The notes: a model not told the origin generated them from the sequence alone. A stretch of 64,000 bases of DNA from Brugia malayi (GCF_000002995.4 NW_025062476.1:4149001-4213000); one strand, 5' to 3'. Counted from the stretch's first letter, positions 27,879-41,600 are shown. A program made the numbers and translations.

Positions 27879-30057
27879 ATGGAAATTTTTCAAATATTTC
27901 AACTTTTAATTTGTATTTTTGTCATCGATGTACTAAATCATATGCCACCGTATGCTACATGCATAAATATTAATCAGTTTAATCCATTAAATGATCAACA
28001 ATCATCTTTTGTGAATTATTTTCAACAATGTTCACAACCATATTCAATTCAATCAAATCAACCGTACAATTTATTTCCATTATATCCATTACCGTACCCT
28101 CAACCATGTTTAAATCAACAACAACAAATTGGAAATTTTCCATACAATCAACAAATATCACAAAGTAAGTGAGATTGTTTATTGTACAAAATTAATCACA
28201 AAAAACTTTTATAAACATATATATTAATTAATAAATAAAAGTAGTTTAAATTATGTCAAAAAACCATGAAGAATATTAAATTTAGCTTTAAATTAAAATA
28301 AACTTAAATTTGAAATGAAGTGAAATAGTATATGAAATAAACCATATATTTTCTTATTCTTTAAAATTTAAAAATTTAAATTTTAAAGGAGTGGGAGGTT
28401 CAGTAATGGTCTACCGTTTGGTATTTCGACCACCATTCACTTGGACTTATAATTGCTTTTGTGATTGTGAAGAGTTTGTTGTTGTTTTCTAATAAAATTT
28501 CAAAAAAAAAAAAAACATTATCACTTTTAGTATAAAGTATTTCCTGAATGTTTTCCTGATTTCTTTCAACTCCAAATTATAATAATTTATCGTGATTTAT
28601 TTAATTGTAAATAATTTATCACATAATAATTGCTGTATAGTAATAATAATTAAAAAAAAAATGTATGTAATTTTGAATAAATGAGCAAAAATTTCAAAAA
28701 TTTTTCAATGAATGCAATATTTTTTTTTCTTTAATTACATAAAAAATTTTAATTACGACTAATATCTTTTTCTAAATTACAATAGCATAGTGATTGTTGT
28801 AAAAAAAGTTTTATTAAATGAGCTTAATTCATTTATAATTTTTTTCATTTTCTTCAGGAATACTGCCTATGTACCACGTATCCCTGGACAACATGCAAAT
28901 TTCACTGAAGCTGATGTATACGTCAAACGTCAACTACGTGAAGCAGTAAGAAAGTTTGATTAAAAACTCTCAACTCTTCTATTCTAATAAAATTTTCGTA
29001 TTCTTTCTAATACATATATAAATTTAACTTTTTTTTTTTAATAAAATTAAATATTTTATAAGCAATCCTCTCAATTTACTAATTAATTAATAAACAAAAT
29101 TTTTCTCTATTAATTTTTTGGAAACTAATAAATTCAGTGCAATAATTAGGTCAAAAAGAAAAAAAAATTTATTAGAAACGAAATATACAAAATATATAGA
29201 AATTTAGAAATTTAAACTATGACGAATTATTGAAATTATTGTATGCAATAGAAATATTAAATGAAAATATAAAACTAAATATTACTTTAATGCAAAGCAT
29301 TTTTTCATACTATTATTATTATTATAAAAGATATCAATAATAACAATAATAATAATGACAATGACAAAGATATAAGAATAATAATAATAAAAATAAAATT
29401 ACTAGTAAATTATAGCAAAGTAAATGATTGTCTTTTGAATCAAAATTAAGTTCTATTACAGGTAATGGAAGCATTTCATTCGATCGGTGTTATACCTGAG
29501 GGACTTATTATAACCACCAGCTTTTGGCCTTATCCAGCATTTATTGTCAATGATATTAATATTGCAAAAGCAACTTATATTAAAGGAAAATATTTTTATA
29601 CACTTGCAGAGAATACATTAGCATTACGATGTGAAGCAAAAGAGATTGCAACATGTGTTAATAAAGTATTTTTCTTTTAACATTTTTTTTTTTTCAATTC
29701 TTTTTTATAATTACAAAGTTTTTTTTTTTTTTTTTTTTTTTTTTTGGCATAAAAAAATTGCAAAATAAATATTTGTTCTTATTTTATTTAATAAATTTAA
29801 AAACGTTCATTTTCCTCTTTTTTTTGATAAAAATTCAAAAAAACTGAAATTTAATTTTTAATAATTTTCAGAATAATTTTAAATCATTTCATGAAATTGC
29901 AACTCTTACAATTGATATACTAAATGTATTGACACAATCACAACGACAAGAACTTGCAATTGCTATTCAACAATCATTGGAAAATCGATATGTCATATTT
30001 ACATTACCAATTCAATTATTAAATGATGATAGAATTAAATTTATTTTGGATCCATAA
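27879..30057 (+). CDS. secreted protein of unknown family, long isoform
   Basis: Exons read as 27879-28168, 28858-28945, 29462-29665 and 29872-30057, 768 nt in phase, for 255 residues. The ATG at 27879 follows a CTTTTTAG acceptor by 60 nt and begins a signal peptide (MEIFQIFQLLICIFVIDVL). The N-terminal third is rich in Gln, Asn, Pro and Tyr. The rest (TAYVPRIPGQ to the end) is a compact, non-repetitive region with Cys residues in LRCEAKEIATCV and a helical C-terminus (LTQSQRQELAIAIQQSLENR). I do not recognise the family. Exon 1 here uses the donor AA-GTGAGA at 28169; a stronger donor (GTAAGT) lies 4 nt earlier and leads to a different ending. Secretion is well supported; function is unknown. 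Confidence 0.7.
28389..28492 (+). CDS. alternative last exon of the secreted-protein gene
   Basis: A GC-elevated block preceded by an AATTTTAAAG acceptor. Joined to exon 1 ending at 28164 (donor GTAAGT), it stays in phase and encodes VGGSVMVYRLVFRPPF, then a Cys-rich NCFCDCEE stretch and a TAA at 28490-28492. The stop overlaps an AATAAA signal. This would give a 129-residue short isoform with a signal peptide, a Gln/Asn/Pro-rich middle and a cysteine cluster. It could also be a conserved non-coding element that happens to be open. Confidence 0.45.
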
Positions 30058-33000
30058 TTTTAACTTTATGATTTAAACAATTAAATGTTTCTTTTTTAAA
30101 AAAAAAATTTAAAGTGAAATTTTAATTTATCTCTTTTGCGTTATCCACTTTATTTTAATATGCTTTCCTATTCTTAATTATCACATTCATTATTGTTACA
30201 TAATCCATGTATAATTCCTATTAAACAAAAATTGCTTTTTTTTTTTTTTCTGTGACCTTAAAATAAATTAAAAATAAAATATGAAAAAAAAAATTAAATA
30301 AGCATTAATATATTGATGAAAAGATTAATAAATTAGAAACACATAAAATATTCGATTAGCAAAATATATTTTCGAGAAAATACACGAATATATCAACAAT
30401 TACCTCTGAAAATATATTATATTTCTTCTTTTTTTGAATAATATTGAAATTAGATAATATATTGATATTTGGGTTATTTAAACATTTTAATTATTCTTGC
30501 AAAATTTTGTGTAGAAATGAAAAAAAAAAAAAAAGAAACCAAAAAATGTCCAAAGAACATGAAATGAAAATAAAATAAAAATAAAAGAAAAGAAAAGTTC
30601 AAGTTGTTGTAATTTATTCTCGTTAATCAATCATTAAAATACTTGTTGCTCTTTCTTAACCTGCAAAATTGCTGTAATTCAATTTTTTCATTTTAACCCA
30701 AAATCAATTTGTTTAATTTTATCGAAATTAAAAGACGCTCATTTTCGATTTTCTTTTTTTTTTTTATTTGTTTAATTTTCTTTTATTTTAAATTGAAATC
30801 TTACAATTAATTATTATGTCATTTGATATTGCTATTTGACGACGAAATCATTTTAAATAAATTAATTCTGTCTTATTTTATATATTTAAAATTCATATTT
30901 AAGGCATGAAAATATATATGTTTATGTATTTTCATCATTTATAAATGCATTTACTTATTTTCACGCACTTGCAATTTATAAAATTAATTGAATTTATTTT
31001 ATATTTTAACAAATGAGCTAAGTTACTGATTTATGCTTAATGATGAATATTTTTACACTCACCAAAGCGATTTCATTTAATTTTAATTATTTTTTCCTAT
31101 CTATAACTTTATTTTAACATTAAAAATAAATATTTAAGCTATTATGAAATGATTTAGCTAGAATTAATCAATTTAACTTATTATAAAGACGATTAGATCA
31201 TATCATAATAGATCATTAAAATTATGACAATGTCTTTAATTTTTTTTTTAAAAAAAAAGAAAAAGAAATGATACAAGAGATATCATCACTTGCAAATTTG
31301 ATATTTTCATAAAATATTATCGTAATTATTTGTTAATCCAAAATACTCTAAAATTAATCAATAATCACAATTTTGTTTACATTCCTACAACAAATATTAA
31401 ACCAAAGAACAAAATTTCTCCTTATAGCATACATTTTCTGGCTTTTATGATGATGTTATGCTTCCACTTTGCTCTTTGACCTTTTCGGGTCAAGTTGTGA
31501 TTTAAATTCTGATCTTTGAGCTTTTCCCCCTTCTTTTTTTGTCGATAAATAATAATAATTGCATGTTGCTATCATGTTATTGTTCTTTTTTTTCATCTTT
31601 GTTCCATTTTTCGCTATAACTTTATCACATTAAAATCATTTATTGATTGAATAAATTCATTACATTGAAATCAATCAATGATTGAATGTTATTCTCATTT
31701 TTTGGTGTTTATAAATTATTTGTTTGCTATTATTTGACAATCGCTTACATTTTATCCCTTCAGTAATATTTATCATCATTATTATCATTATCACCATTAT
31801 CACTATCATCAATTCTATCATTATCAGCAATATATGTTATCATAATATTAAAAATGATGCATATTAAAATTTGATTAATATTTGCAAAAAGCATTATCAG
31901 AATTAATCGATTTTTTTTTGTTTTGTTTTGAAATAAACAATGAAATAATGACAATTAGAAAATTAAAGTTGAACAAAAGAATGGATTTTCTCTTTCTTTT
32001 TCTTAATAACATACGATTAAAACAAATTGTGGATTCATAACAAAATTATTAGTCTTTTTTCTTCATTTTTTCTTTTAAATAAAAAAATAAAATAAATGTT
32101 AAAAATTTTCATTTGTATATACTTAGACATTATATTTATGAATAAAAAAAAGAAGTCCAATTTATTTTATTACTATTATTACTATAAATGAAAAATAAAT
32201 AATGAATAAAGCAATTATAATTTTAAATGAAATGAGTAGTATCTTTGTGATATTTTAAAAAAATTTTTCATGAATAATATCAATAAGCTTTTAATATACA
32301 ACACTATTTCTTTTTAATCACACAAATTTTAATTTTTTCCCATCTTCTAATATATTAAATTACTATAGTAGCATCTCCTAATTAATTTTTGTTTAAAAAA
32401 ATCTATTTTATTTCTTCAAAAATTTTGCTTAAGTTTTTTTTCAAGATCTAATATTTAGTTTTAAAATAAAAATTGATAAGAAATTATCATTTAAACCTGG
32501 AAAATTGCTATAATGAAGTTCTACTTGTTATTATGAGGTTGTATATAATTATTTATTGTGATAGTTAAATGTTTTAAATTGGAAAGTACAAAGTGTAAAA
32601 CTCAAAATGAACATTTTAAAAGCTTTAATCAAAATCGCAAAAAATTTTTAGTATAGTTTAAGTATGAATACCTAGAAAACTAAATTATGATTTTCATTTA
32701 TTGTTAGCGAAAAAATTTATTGGTAAGATTGAATGAAATACTTTAAAGATTACTACCGCAAGCTTTTCCTTTTTTTTTGGGATATTACCAAGTGCATGAA
32801 TAATTCAAATGGCTATATAATAGTTTAAAAATTGTGGTAGATTCATTTTAACAATTATTCTATTATTTTAATTCAAATTTATTCTATTCCAAAACTAGTA
32901 ATCCTGATTTTTTTTTTCATTTTTACATTTGAAATTGGGAATTTTTTGCAATTTTCTACTTTTCTTTCTTGTTATTGTGCAAGTAATATGAGTTTGTAGA

Positions 33001-35346
33001 TGCTAATAATGAGACAACTTTAATTGATAGTAAATATCAGTTATTTATAATAATTATAATCGTTATAGCAATTAAGCTGCTATAACAATTTATCGATTTC
33101 ATCAAAATTTGAAAATATTTATCTTTCGAATTTATTTAATTTGCTAATTTTACAATGTTGAAACAACTTCAATTAAATAAAATTTAATTAAGAATAATGC
33201 TAATGCTACTTCTTTTTTACTCAAACAATAAAAATTGATTGAAAAGAGAAAAGATTTACTTTAGTATAACACAACCATAATTGATAAACATAAATATAGA
33301 AATTAAAAATATAGGAAAAAAAATGAAACCGTGGAATAAAATCAATGCATTTTAAAAAAAAAATCTATAATAGTTACATAAATAATTTATTATAACAAAA
33401 ATATTAACTGTGAATCAGAAATAACTGAAATACTAGAAATGAAATAACAATTTAATGAGAAAAAAACTTTTTCTTCCTTAATAATATCATACATAAATCA
33501 TAAAACAATATTTGCATCATTAGCATTCAATAACAATTATTTGAATTTTATCAATAATGAAAACTTGTTTATGATTTGTTTACATATGACTGATTTTCAT
33601 CTTCCATAAAATATTTGTCACCTCTTTCACTTTCTACTTCTCATCTATCTTTCACTCTTTTTCCTTGGTAAATGTAAAGGACGAAACAATAAAATATACG
33701 TAATTTTACGGATTGATAAATATATATTATTGGCTAAGATGGTATATGTCGGATAAATTTGTATGTTTTCTTTTTTTTACTTTTCTTTAAAATTGCTTAA
33801 ATAATTTTTTTTTTAAAAATGAATTGTATAAAGTCAGTTTTATAAAAAAAAAAAAAAAAAAAAATTTGTGAGTAAAGTTTATATGCATTCTCAAAGCTAA
33901 CAAAGTTAAAAAAATTAGGATGAAAAAAGAATTAATGAATACTACTATACAAAATTCCTTTTTCATATGGTAATTTTAAAAATTACTAATTCAAATATTT
34001 TAAGTAATATTAAATGAAAAATTCCATCAAATAATTAGACATTATTAATAGTCTTAGCAAATATCATTTCATTGATAATTTCCGAAGTTATAAAAATTAT
34101 TTAGGGAAGCATTAAATTCTAAATATGATATTGTTAAGGACTTCATTTAAAAAAAATTTAACCTTTTATTTATTTTCATTTTTTTATCCATTAAATATTT
34201 TTTTAAAATTATTTTTTATAAATTTTGAAGCTGAAATTTTTGTATAATTTCTCTTACTATTTGGCTAAAAATGCACTGATTAAAAATTCAGCATTTTTAT
34301 TCTTATCTTATCAGCAAAATCAGTAAATATAGTCCTAATGCTAATAAAATATTTTAATTGCATACGGCATAAGGTAGCGATGTTTTTTTTTTTTAATTTT
34401 TCATCCTTGACAATTTTTAATTTAAAAAGATATTGATGGAAATTTCAGGGAAATTTGATGAAACTTTTGTGAAAAATTTCTTGTGTGCGTCTAAAAATAA
34501 TCATTTATAATAGATCATTGAACAAATAATCTTGCTATGATCATTTATAAATCCCAATTTTACAATGAATGAATTTAAATTTTAAATTGAAATCGAATTG
34601 AAATAAGTACCAGTTGAAAATGATATTCAACTTTTGTTTTTTTTTTTTTCAAATGACAACACATTTTTTCTTCAACTTACTTATTTTTTGTTCAAAACTT
34701 CTCAAATCTTTAATTAAGAAATTAGAAATATTAAGAAAAAATAATTTAGAAAAGTAATAAACAGTTTTGGATATAATAAAAAGAAATAATTAGATAAAAG
34801 TTATGAATAAGTAATTTCAAAAGAAATTAGATTTTTGTTTATGAAATGTTTAATTTTTTGAAAAATTTTCATTATTTTTTTGCATGTTTGATATTAAAAT
34901 AACTTAGTACTGAAATTTATAATAGATTAAAATGCATGAATTGAAGTAATTTTTACTATTATATAATAATAAAATTAAAAGATCATCTAAAAATAAGGAA
35001 TTAGTTGTTCTTACTAAATTTTTTGTTTAACATTTTAAATATAATAATTGATTAAAATTTGATATGATGAATTATTTAAAATGCTATAATTAAATCATCA
35101 TTAAAATTATTATTAAAATGCTATAAATAAAAGTTTGTTTTAACTTCATATTATGCATTAATGATATCTATTGATTGCTGCATAAAATTTGTCCAACAAT
35201 TCAATCTTGATGTAATTATCATTCACTACCGTAATTGAATTTTTCTTTTTAATTTTCTGTAAATTATTTGCTCATATTTGCATAAATTAAACAAAATAAA
35301 TTATAATTAATTTCTCAATTTTAATCTTAAATAATTAATAATTTCA
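30058..35346. other. intergenic, no gene supported
   Basis: About 5.3 kb of AT-rich DNA with homopolymers and no open frame of coding character. A slightly GC-richer patch at 31430-31530 contains TTGACC and GGTCAA separated by 6 bp (31476-31493). Confidence 0.6.
31430..31530. promoter_or_regulatory. candidate element with everted GGTCAA half-sites
   Basis: TTGACC at 31476-31481 and GGTCAA at 31488-31493 form a 6-bp-spaced everted repeat in a small GC-richer patch, using the same hexamer as the island at 14495-14538. A nuclear-receptor site is an inference from motif resemblance. Confidence 0.25.
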
Positions 35347-35375
35347 GATAAAATATAACTTTCTAAAGGATTTAA

Positions 35376-38046
35376 ATGAAAACATATTTGCTTCAATGGA
35401 ATGGCTATTTGCCACCATTTCATAAACACGCCGTTTTCTTGCTTTGTGGTTTTGAGCTTGTCATTTCCGCCATGTCAATGGCTGTGGCGCAAAAATATTA
35501 CGATTTATGCGCGATATTGTTTCCAATAGCAATGTATATGTTCGATGATACTAAGCGAAAAAAAATTGAAGGATTTGTTTGGACTAATCATGAACGACAA
35601 ATTCTTCAATTCGTTTGTTTTTTTTGTTTTTTTCTTTTTGATTTGTTTTTCAAAAACAACAATAGTATTAAGATATAATTAATCTAATTATAAATAATTT
35701 CAATAATTTTAATTCTTTATAATTGTTATTTCCAACTATTTTTTTTTTAATACAAAAATTGCTCTGATCATCAAATACATTTTTCAAATGTAAAAATTTG
35801 AATTTATTGCATAAAATTTCTCCAATCAATTGATTCACAGCAGTCTTTAAAGATCAATGTATACAGACAGATTATTTTTTTTTAGATTTTACTTATATGT
35901 TTTTTATTTATTTGTACGATTATTTATTTATATATTTGTTAGCCATTTTTTTCTGAATTTATTTGCATTTTCGTTATGTATATATGCATGCACAGTGAAA
36001 CTTGGTTTTTTTGAAAATGTTATGGTAGTGATTAAAAGTTAGATGATAATTAGATGTAACATTCATGAATCATTAAAATTCATTCTGCAACGATTTGTAT
36101 AATTTTGAAGAAGCAATTTTTAAAAGTGTTAGTTTATTTTTTCGTTTTCTACGACTCCATTATTATTATTATCATCATTAATTATCATTAGTTATTACCA
36201 TTATCATTATTATTTTTGGTGTTATTAGTTTTGATAGTGATGGAATTTCAGCATCAGCAAAAATTGTTATTATTATGGTGCACATCAACGGCAGCAATAT
36301 TTATAGCAATGTTATTAATTATACCATTTTTTTTCAAATTTAAAAAAGCAAAAACAAATGAAGAGGTAGTTGAAAATGTTTTGCATTGTACAAATTTTTT
36401 TCCGAAAAGTTAAAAAAGAATTATTAATTTTTCGTAATAAATCAATATATTTTAATATGGATGATAGACATATATGAAATAATATAATCTTTTTTTGCGA
36501 CAAAAATTTTCAAAAAAAAATTCTTTTATTATTTAACTATAAAATTTTTAAAATGAATTTTAATTTTAATTAGTTATAATTTTTTAGCGAACATTTCGCT
36601 TGCTGATAATGTATACATTGGCAGTTTTATTTATTATTATTGCATCATTAAATGGCATAGCAATGATATGGCTTTATATTACGGCACCAGCTGATAATAA
36701 ATTATTTTATGAATTATTTGATAAATCGGTTAAAGAGGAAATATTTTTAACTCAAATTGAAAAAGGACTTGATTGCATCTCAGATGATGATAAAGAACTT
36801 GATCCAACTGTTGTAAGCTTATATATGTTTTTTTTTCCAATTTTTTTCTTCTTAATTTGAAATTTTAAAGTTTTCAAATGCTTCAAAATTAGCTTTTTTT
36901 AAGCCTATTTAAAAATCACACACAGAAAAAGCTTAAAATTTAAAATTATTTTCTAATTTTTATACAACGGATAACTATTATAATGATAGAAGAAAATGAT
37001 TAAAACAATAAATAGTTATAAGTTAAAAACAAAAGAAAAAAAAAAAACTTTTTTTAAAAAGTTAACTTTTTTCTTATTCATACTGCAATTTAAGCAAAAT
37101 GAAAAAATGTTGCAGATATTGAGCTTTCCTTGTCTTTTAAGAGCTATTTGAAAATTGAAATTCAAAATTATACCATCGAATAACAATGTGAAATAAAACC
37201 AGTTCACTAAACATATTCTATTGTCTATCAAATGATTCGAAATAAATGAATATCATATCTAATCTAATTAATTCAATTACTTTGAATTAAAGTACAAAAA
37301 AAAAAAAATTAATTAGATTTTAATTGAGTGTCAAAAAATTTCCCTTTTCCTTATTATCCTCAAATAAAAAACAACAAACATAGACAAATTTGAGGAATGT
37401 GATAATACTATCAATCGATCAGTAATCAGTCGGAAATGGCTAAAACCGTTGTTGATTGTTTGGATTGTTGGTCATGTAATTGCATTGTTTTTATTTGGAT
37501 TCGTTAATAAAGGTTTGTATTTTTTTTTTTAAATACAGATTTAAAAAAAAGACGGAAAATAAAAATATTTGAGTATTAGATCAAATCACCTTCAAATTTT
37601 CTGATCAATTCAATTTAAGATTTGAATTTAAGATTTAGTTTCATTAGTTTTTCAGTTTAATCTTTCTTTATATTTTTGATATGCTTCTATAGACTAACAG
37701 AAGTTACTTTAAATTAATTTTAAAATATTGATAATATTTTTTGCCAACATGATCACATCATATTTTCTTCCATAAAATTCTTATATTCTCCAATTTAACA
37801 CAGTATTTATCGTTAGTAATAACTATAAATCCATTATAATCAGTAATAAAATGAAACTTTTCCAAATATAAAGTTGTATTACATAGAGAATAACTTAAAT
37901 TGATTAAAGTTTTCATTGAACATATTAAATATTTTATTAAATTGAAGTAAAAAAAAAATTTTTTTTGTTGTTTTAAAGATTTTAAAAGCGATGAAAATGA
38001 TGGCAATTTGAGGAATGTAGCAGCGAAAGAGAAGCTAATAGGATGA
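35376..38046 (+). CDS. multi-pass membrane protein, family unknown
   Basis: Recognised exons are 35376-35612, 36252-36365, 36588-36812, 37384-37512 and 37979-38046, about 257 residues. The ATG lies 29 nt after an ATTTCAG acceptor. Hydrophobic segments include HAVFLLCGFELVISAMSMAV (exon 1, with a second possible one at ILFPIAMYMF), LLLLWCTSTAAIFIAMLLII (exon 2), YTLAVLFIIIASLNGIAMIW (exon 3) and LLIVWIVGHVIALFLFGFV (exon 4), so about four TM helices. Exon 3 then has an acidic hydrophilic loop (SDDDKELDP). The C-terminus is short and charged (DFKSDENDGNLRN). Junctions 1-2, 2-3 and 4-5 are in phase. Exon 3 ends in phase 0 whereas exon 4 needs one leading base, so a small exon between 36813 and 37383 is missing or a boundary is wrong. 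AATAAA lies at 38083. Confidence 0.65.
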
Positions 38047-40540
38047 AAATTGTTGATCTCATCAAACTATTGTATAAATGAAAATAAAAAAACAAAGAAA
38101 TCTTCTTGCGTATTTTTAATTACTATCGAAATGCTCAATTTAACTTTTAATGCTTTTCTATTATCACTTTCAATACTGTTCAATTGATAATTTTGAATTT
38201 TTTTCTTTGAAAATACTTATTTTAATAAAAATTGCTTACAACCATTTACGCCAATAAAACAAAATCAAAAAAAAAAAGATTACAATAAGTAAATAATGCT
38301 GCAAATTTTGTCTTTATTTGGAAGAATTTTAGCTCAACACAATCAAATATTTTGATAACAATTGATGTTTGAAAAATTTTTTTCTTAACTTTGATTTATT
38401 TGAATATACTTATAATAGTGTAGAGTAATACTGAAATAGCTGATATCTGGAGATAATTTTTATTAATAATTATAAAATAGAATACAAAGTAATGATTAAA
38501 TTTGGTAATATCATATCCTATTCTTTAAACATACATATGCAAAAGAATAGAAATTTACAATAAACATTCATTAAAATTCTATTCTATTCCATACAAAGAT
38601 AACCATATGTTAGCTAATGTTAACAAAAAAAAAAAACTAAAATTTCAAAGGAAAAATAACTGTGAAAATCGTTACAGAAAATAGTAAAAAATGTAAAATT
38701 TATTAAAGCGACTCACAAAAAAGCCAATTCAGATCAATTAGAGAGCAGTAATTAGTTTTAATTCATAATGTTTTTAAGAAAAAATGCAAAAAGTATTAGC
38801 TATTTCCAAAATATACTAAAGTTAATGATGCTGAAATTTTAAGCATTTTTTATTTTTTATGATAACTGTGATAAAAAAAAAAAAAAATGACATCACTTGT
38901 TACAAAAGAACAAAAAAATTTTGTAAAATAAAATCAACATTTGCTCAGGAAATTAAAAAGGTTTGAAATTTCGAAAATTTCTATGCCTACATGAAATTAA
39001 GCGTATTGTAAAAAAACTATTAGAAAATATATTTGCACCATTTAAGCAATCGGTAGTAAAATAACGAAAAAGTGTAATTTATTAGTACTTGAATATTTTT
39101 TTCATATAAAATTCATCGAGCTTAAACTTGGATGAAATTTATTCTCAAAATATCTGATATAATTGATTAACAATTTCCTTATCAATAAAATTGATAATCT
39201 AAAAATATTTGCCATAGGAAAGGAACAAACTTAAAGATTGGATCAATAAAAAGAATTACAGAAAAAAACTAAAAATTAAAGTGACTTTTACACTATACAG
39301 CAAACTAAAGTTTTAAATTTTGAGTTCTCTGATAAGATGGATTTTTCGTTCTACTTTATCATAAGCTAATATTGTTAATGACAACAAAATAGATTTGCTT
39401 TAATTTTCATCATTCAGATTATATTTTTAGAATGAATGAATGAAAATGAAACATAATATTTTATGCTATTTAATTAAAATCACACCAAATCAAAAGAAAA
39501 AAAAATAAAAACTGCCTGAACTATGGACACTTTCAATTTTAATTTAATTACAGAATAGAATTGTATGACTGTTGGAATAAGTAATCTCATTTTATTTTAG
39601 GTTAGTGCAAAAATTTTCCACAGTCTTTGAATAATTCATTGAGAAATAATTTTATATATATCACACTGAATTGAAGTATCTGTTCACTATCAATTGTAGC
39701 AATTTGATAATTAAATACTTTCTAAAAATAAATTTTTAATGAGGAAAATAAATAATGAAATTAAAAATTTCAGTAAATATCCTAACTTAATTAAGATATA
39801 TTTTATAGTAGTTACAGCTTTTTATTATAAACACTTAATTTCCAGAATTTTTCACTGATCACATTTATTTGTTGAAAATGGTTTTGATTTATGAACAAAA
39901 TAAAATTTGCTTTTCTGGTATCCATGAGCAATTCAAATAATGAATTGAAATAAATGAAATGCCGTCAGATAAGACATGAAATGACATGATATGATATGAT
40001 AAATAAATTGAGAAAGCTTGACAAAATATATGACCAGGCGTTGCTTCTTTTAGATTTAAATTTGCTGCAGCCATTTTATTAATTATTGCTGTTTCTTCCT
40101 ATAATGAAAAAGAAAAAGGAAAATGAAAAAAAAAAAAAAAATGTTAAAAATTCCAATATTTATGTGTGTAAGAATATGATATTAATGTAATTTTTACTAA
40201 ATATAAAATATGCATTTAGCATTAGCAATCAAAAGAAATTTCATGAATTTCATCCTTTCTGTTAATATTTCATCAAATGTCTTCGTGTATTATTTATTTT
40301 GGAAAAACCATAGTGGTTTTATTATATGTAGAAAACACTTTCTTTTTTCTTAAATCAATAAAATAAAAATGTGGAAACTAATCATAGTCTTATTTGAATA
40401 TTCATATGATCAATGTTTGTAGATTACAGTCTCATTTAAATATTCCTAAGATCAACGATCGTTTCATTTAAAATCATGATATGAATAAATTGTAAGCAAA
40501 CTTATGCACAATATCGAAATGTTTCTAAACACACAATTAT
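38047..40540. other. intergenic, AT-rich
   Basis: No gene is firmly supported. The only candidate is a minus-strand start near 40074, listed separately. The rest is AT-rich DNA with homopolymers. Confidence 0.55.
39889..40074 (-). CDS. doubtful minus-strand first exon
   Basis: On the minus strand a pyrimidine-rich tract and CATTATAG acceptor precede AATAAAATGGCTGCAGC by about 20 nt, the arrangement seen at the starts of other genes in this window. The frame reads MAAANLNLKEATPGHIFCQ and stays open for 61 codons. No convincing donor or following exon was found. It may be a chance frame. Confidence 0.2.
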   Translation of the reverse strand: MAAANLNLKEATPGHIFCQAFSIYLSYHIMSFHVLSDGISFISIHYLNCSWIPEKQILFCS

Positions 40541-41600
40541 GTCTGATTAATTTGTAGAGTATGCCAACTATATAAGAAGTATTTAAGTATTTCCTTTGTA
40601 ACCCATCAATCTCTCTTCAACGACAATCTTTGTCGTGGATTTCTTTTGAGAGAGATTTGTCGATGGTTAAGAATAAACAGGGAATTGAAAGGCTTACATG
40701 AATGTAGAATAAGCATTTCAACAGATGTAGTAATAATGATGGTATTCTGTCTGTGGAAGCAAAATCGTTGGTGTCGGATACGCTTCGTCGTGTGAAGTCG
40801 CAGTAAGATTATAAAATCTTTATTAGTGCAATACAAATTTAGGATAAAAAATACTAACACAGAGAAAGTATAATCTCACATAGTTGTAGTTGAATTTTTG
40901 TCGAAGAAGAGATTAACAGTGAAACCTCCATTTGTCCCATAAGTTAACTGTCCTCCAAGAAGAAGAAAATAATCATGACAGGGATACTTCCTTCAGAAGA
41001 AGATCATAACAGAGGTCCTTCCTTAAGAAGAAGATGAAGATCCTGATTTACTATTAGGTTTATATATGTCAAGAGTTGGGAGTGGTTTATGACAGACTTA
41101 CAATGAATTAAATAGACAATATACAGTTTTCAAGAGACATTGCAGGAGCTTAGAATAGACACTACAAAAGACATTACACCAGATGTTCATTTGCATACAT
41201 GATAGATACATGCTGCAAAAGGATCATAATAAGATCAAAGCGGGAGATCAAGATAACAAAAGGAAATGAAATAGCTGAGGAATCTGAAATTCCTTAGATG
41301 ATTCATAGCATTGCTAACAATTATTTACAATTTAGGTGATTAAATTTTATACAAATTTATTTTATTATTTTAAGTTTCGCGACTAAGCCAAATTTCTTCT
41401 ATAAACGATGTGGCCCAGTAGCTCTCCTTTTCAGTTCTGCTGTGATAGCGTTACAATGCAATCCGAATGAGCAAATAGTTGAAGATGGGCTATATGCAAG
41501 GATGTTGCATTACCAAAAGGAAATTACGTAATGATCAGTATTATTGGCCTTAAGGCTTAAGTAAAGTGAAGAAATTTGTTGAAAAAGAATTGAGGCCAAA
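40540..41600. other. compositional boundary; possible degenerate element
   Basis: Base composition becomes noticeably less AT-rich here and stays so through the collagen cluster. TATATAAG at 40569-40576 looks like a core promoter, but no coding frame follows it. At about 40951-41045 there are three imperfect copies of a roughly 32-bp unit built around TCCTTC(A)AGAAGAAGAT. A GGCCTTAAGGCTTA palindromic word near 41546 recurs elsewhere in the cluster. An old LTR or another decayed mobile element is possible; no termini, primer site or protein relic could be identified. Confidence 0.3.
40951..41045. repeat. imperfect tandem repeat, unit about 32 bp
   Basis: Copies start near 40951, 40988 and 41019 and share AGAAGAAGA with flanking TCCTYC and CATRACAGG. 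It is specific to the compositional transition zone. Confidence 0.55.

Noticed and set aside
27979..28161. 60-codon minus-strand frame opposite the secreted-protein exon
   Set aside because: Antisense shadow of the Gln/Asn/Pro-rich coding exon.
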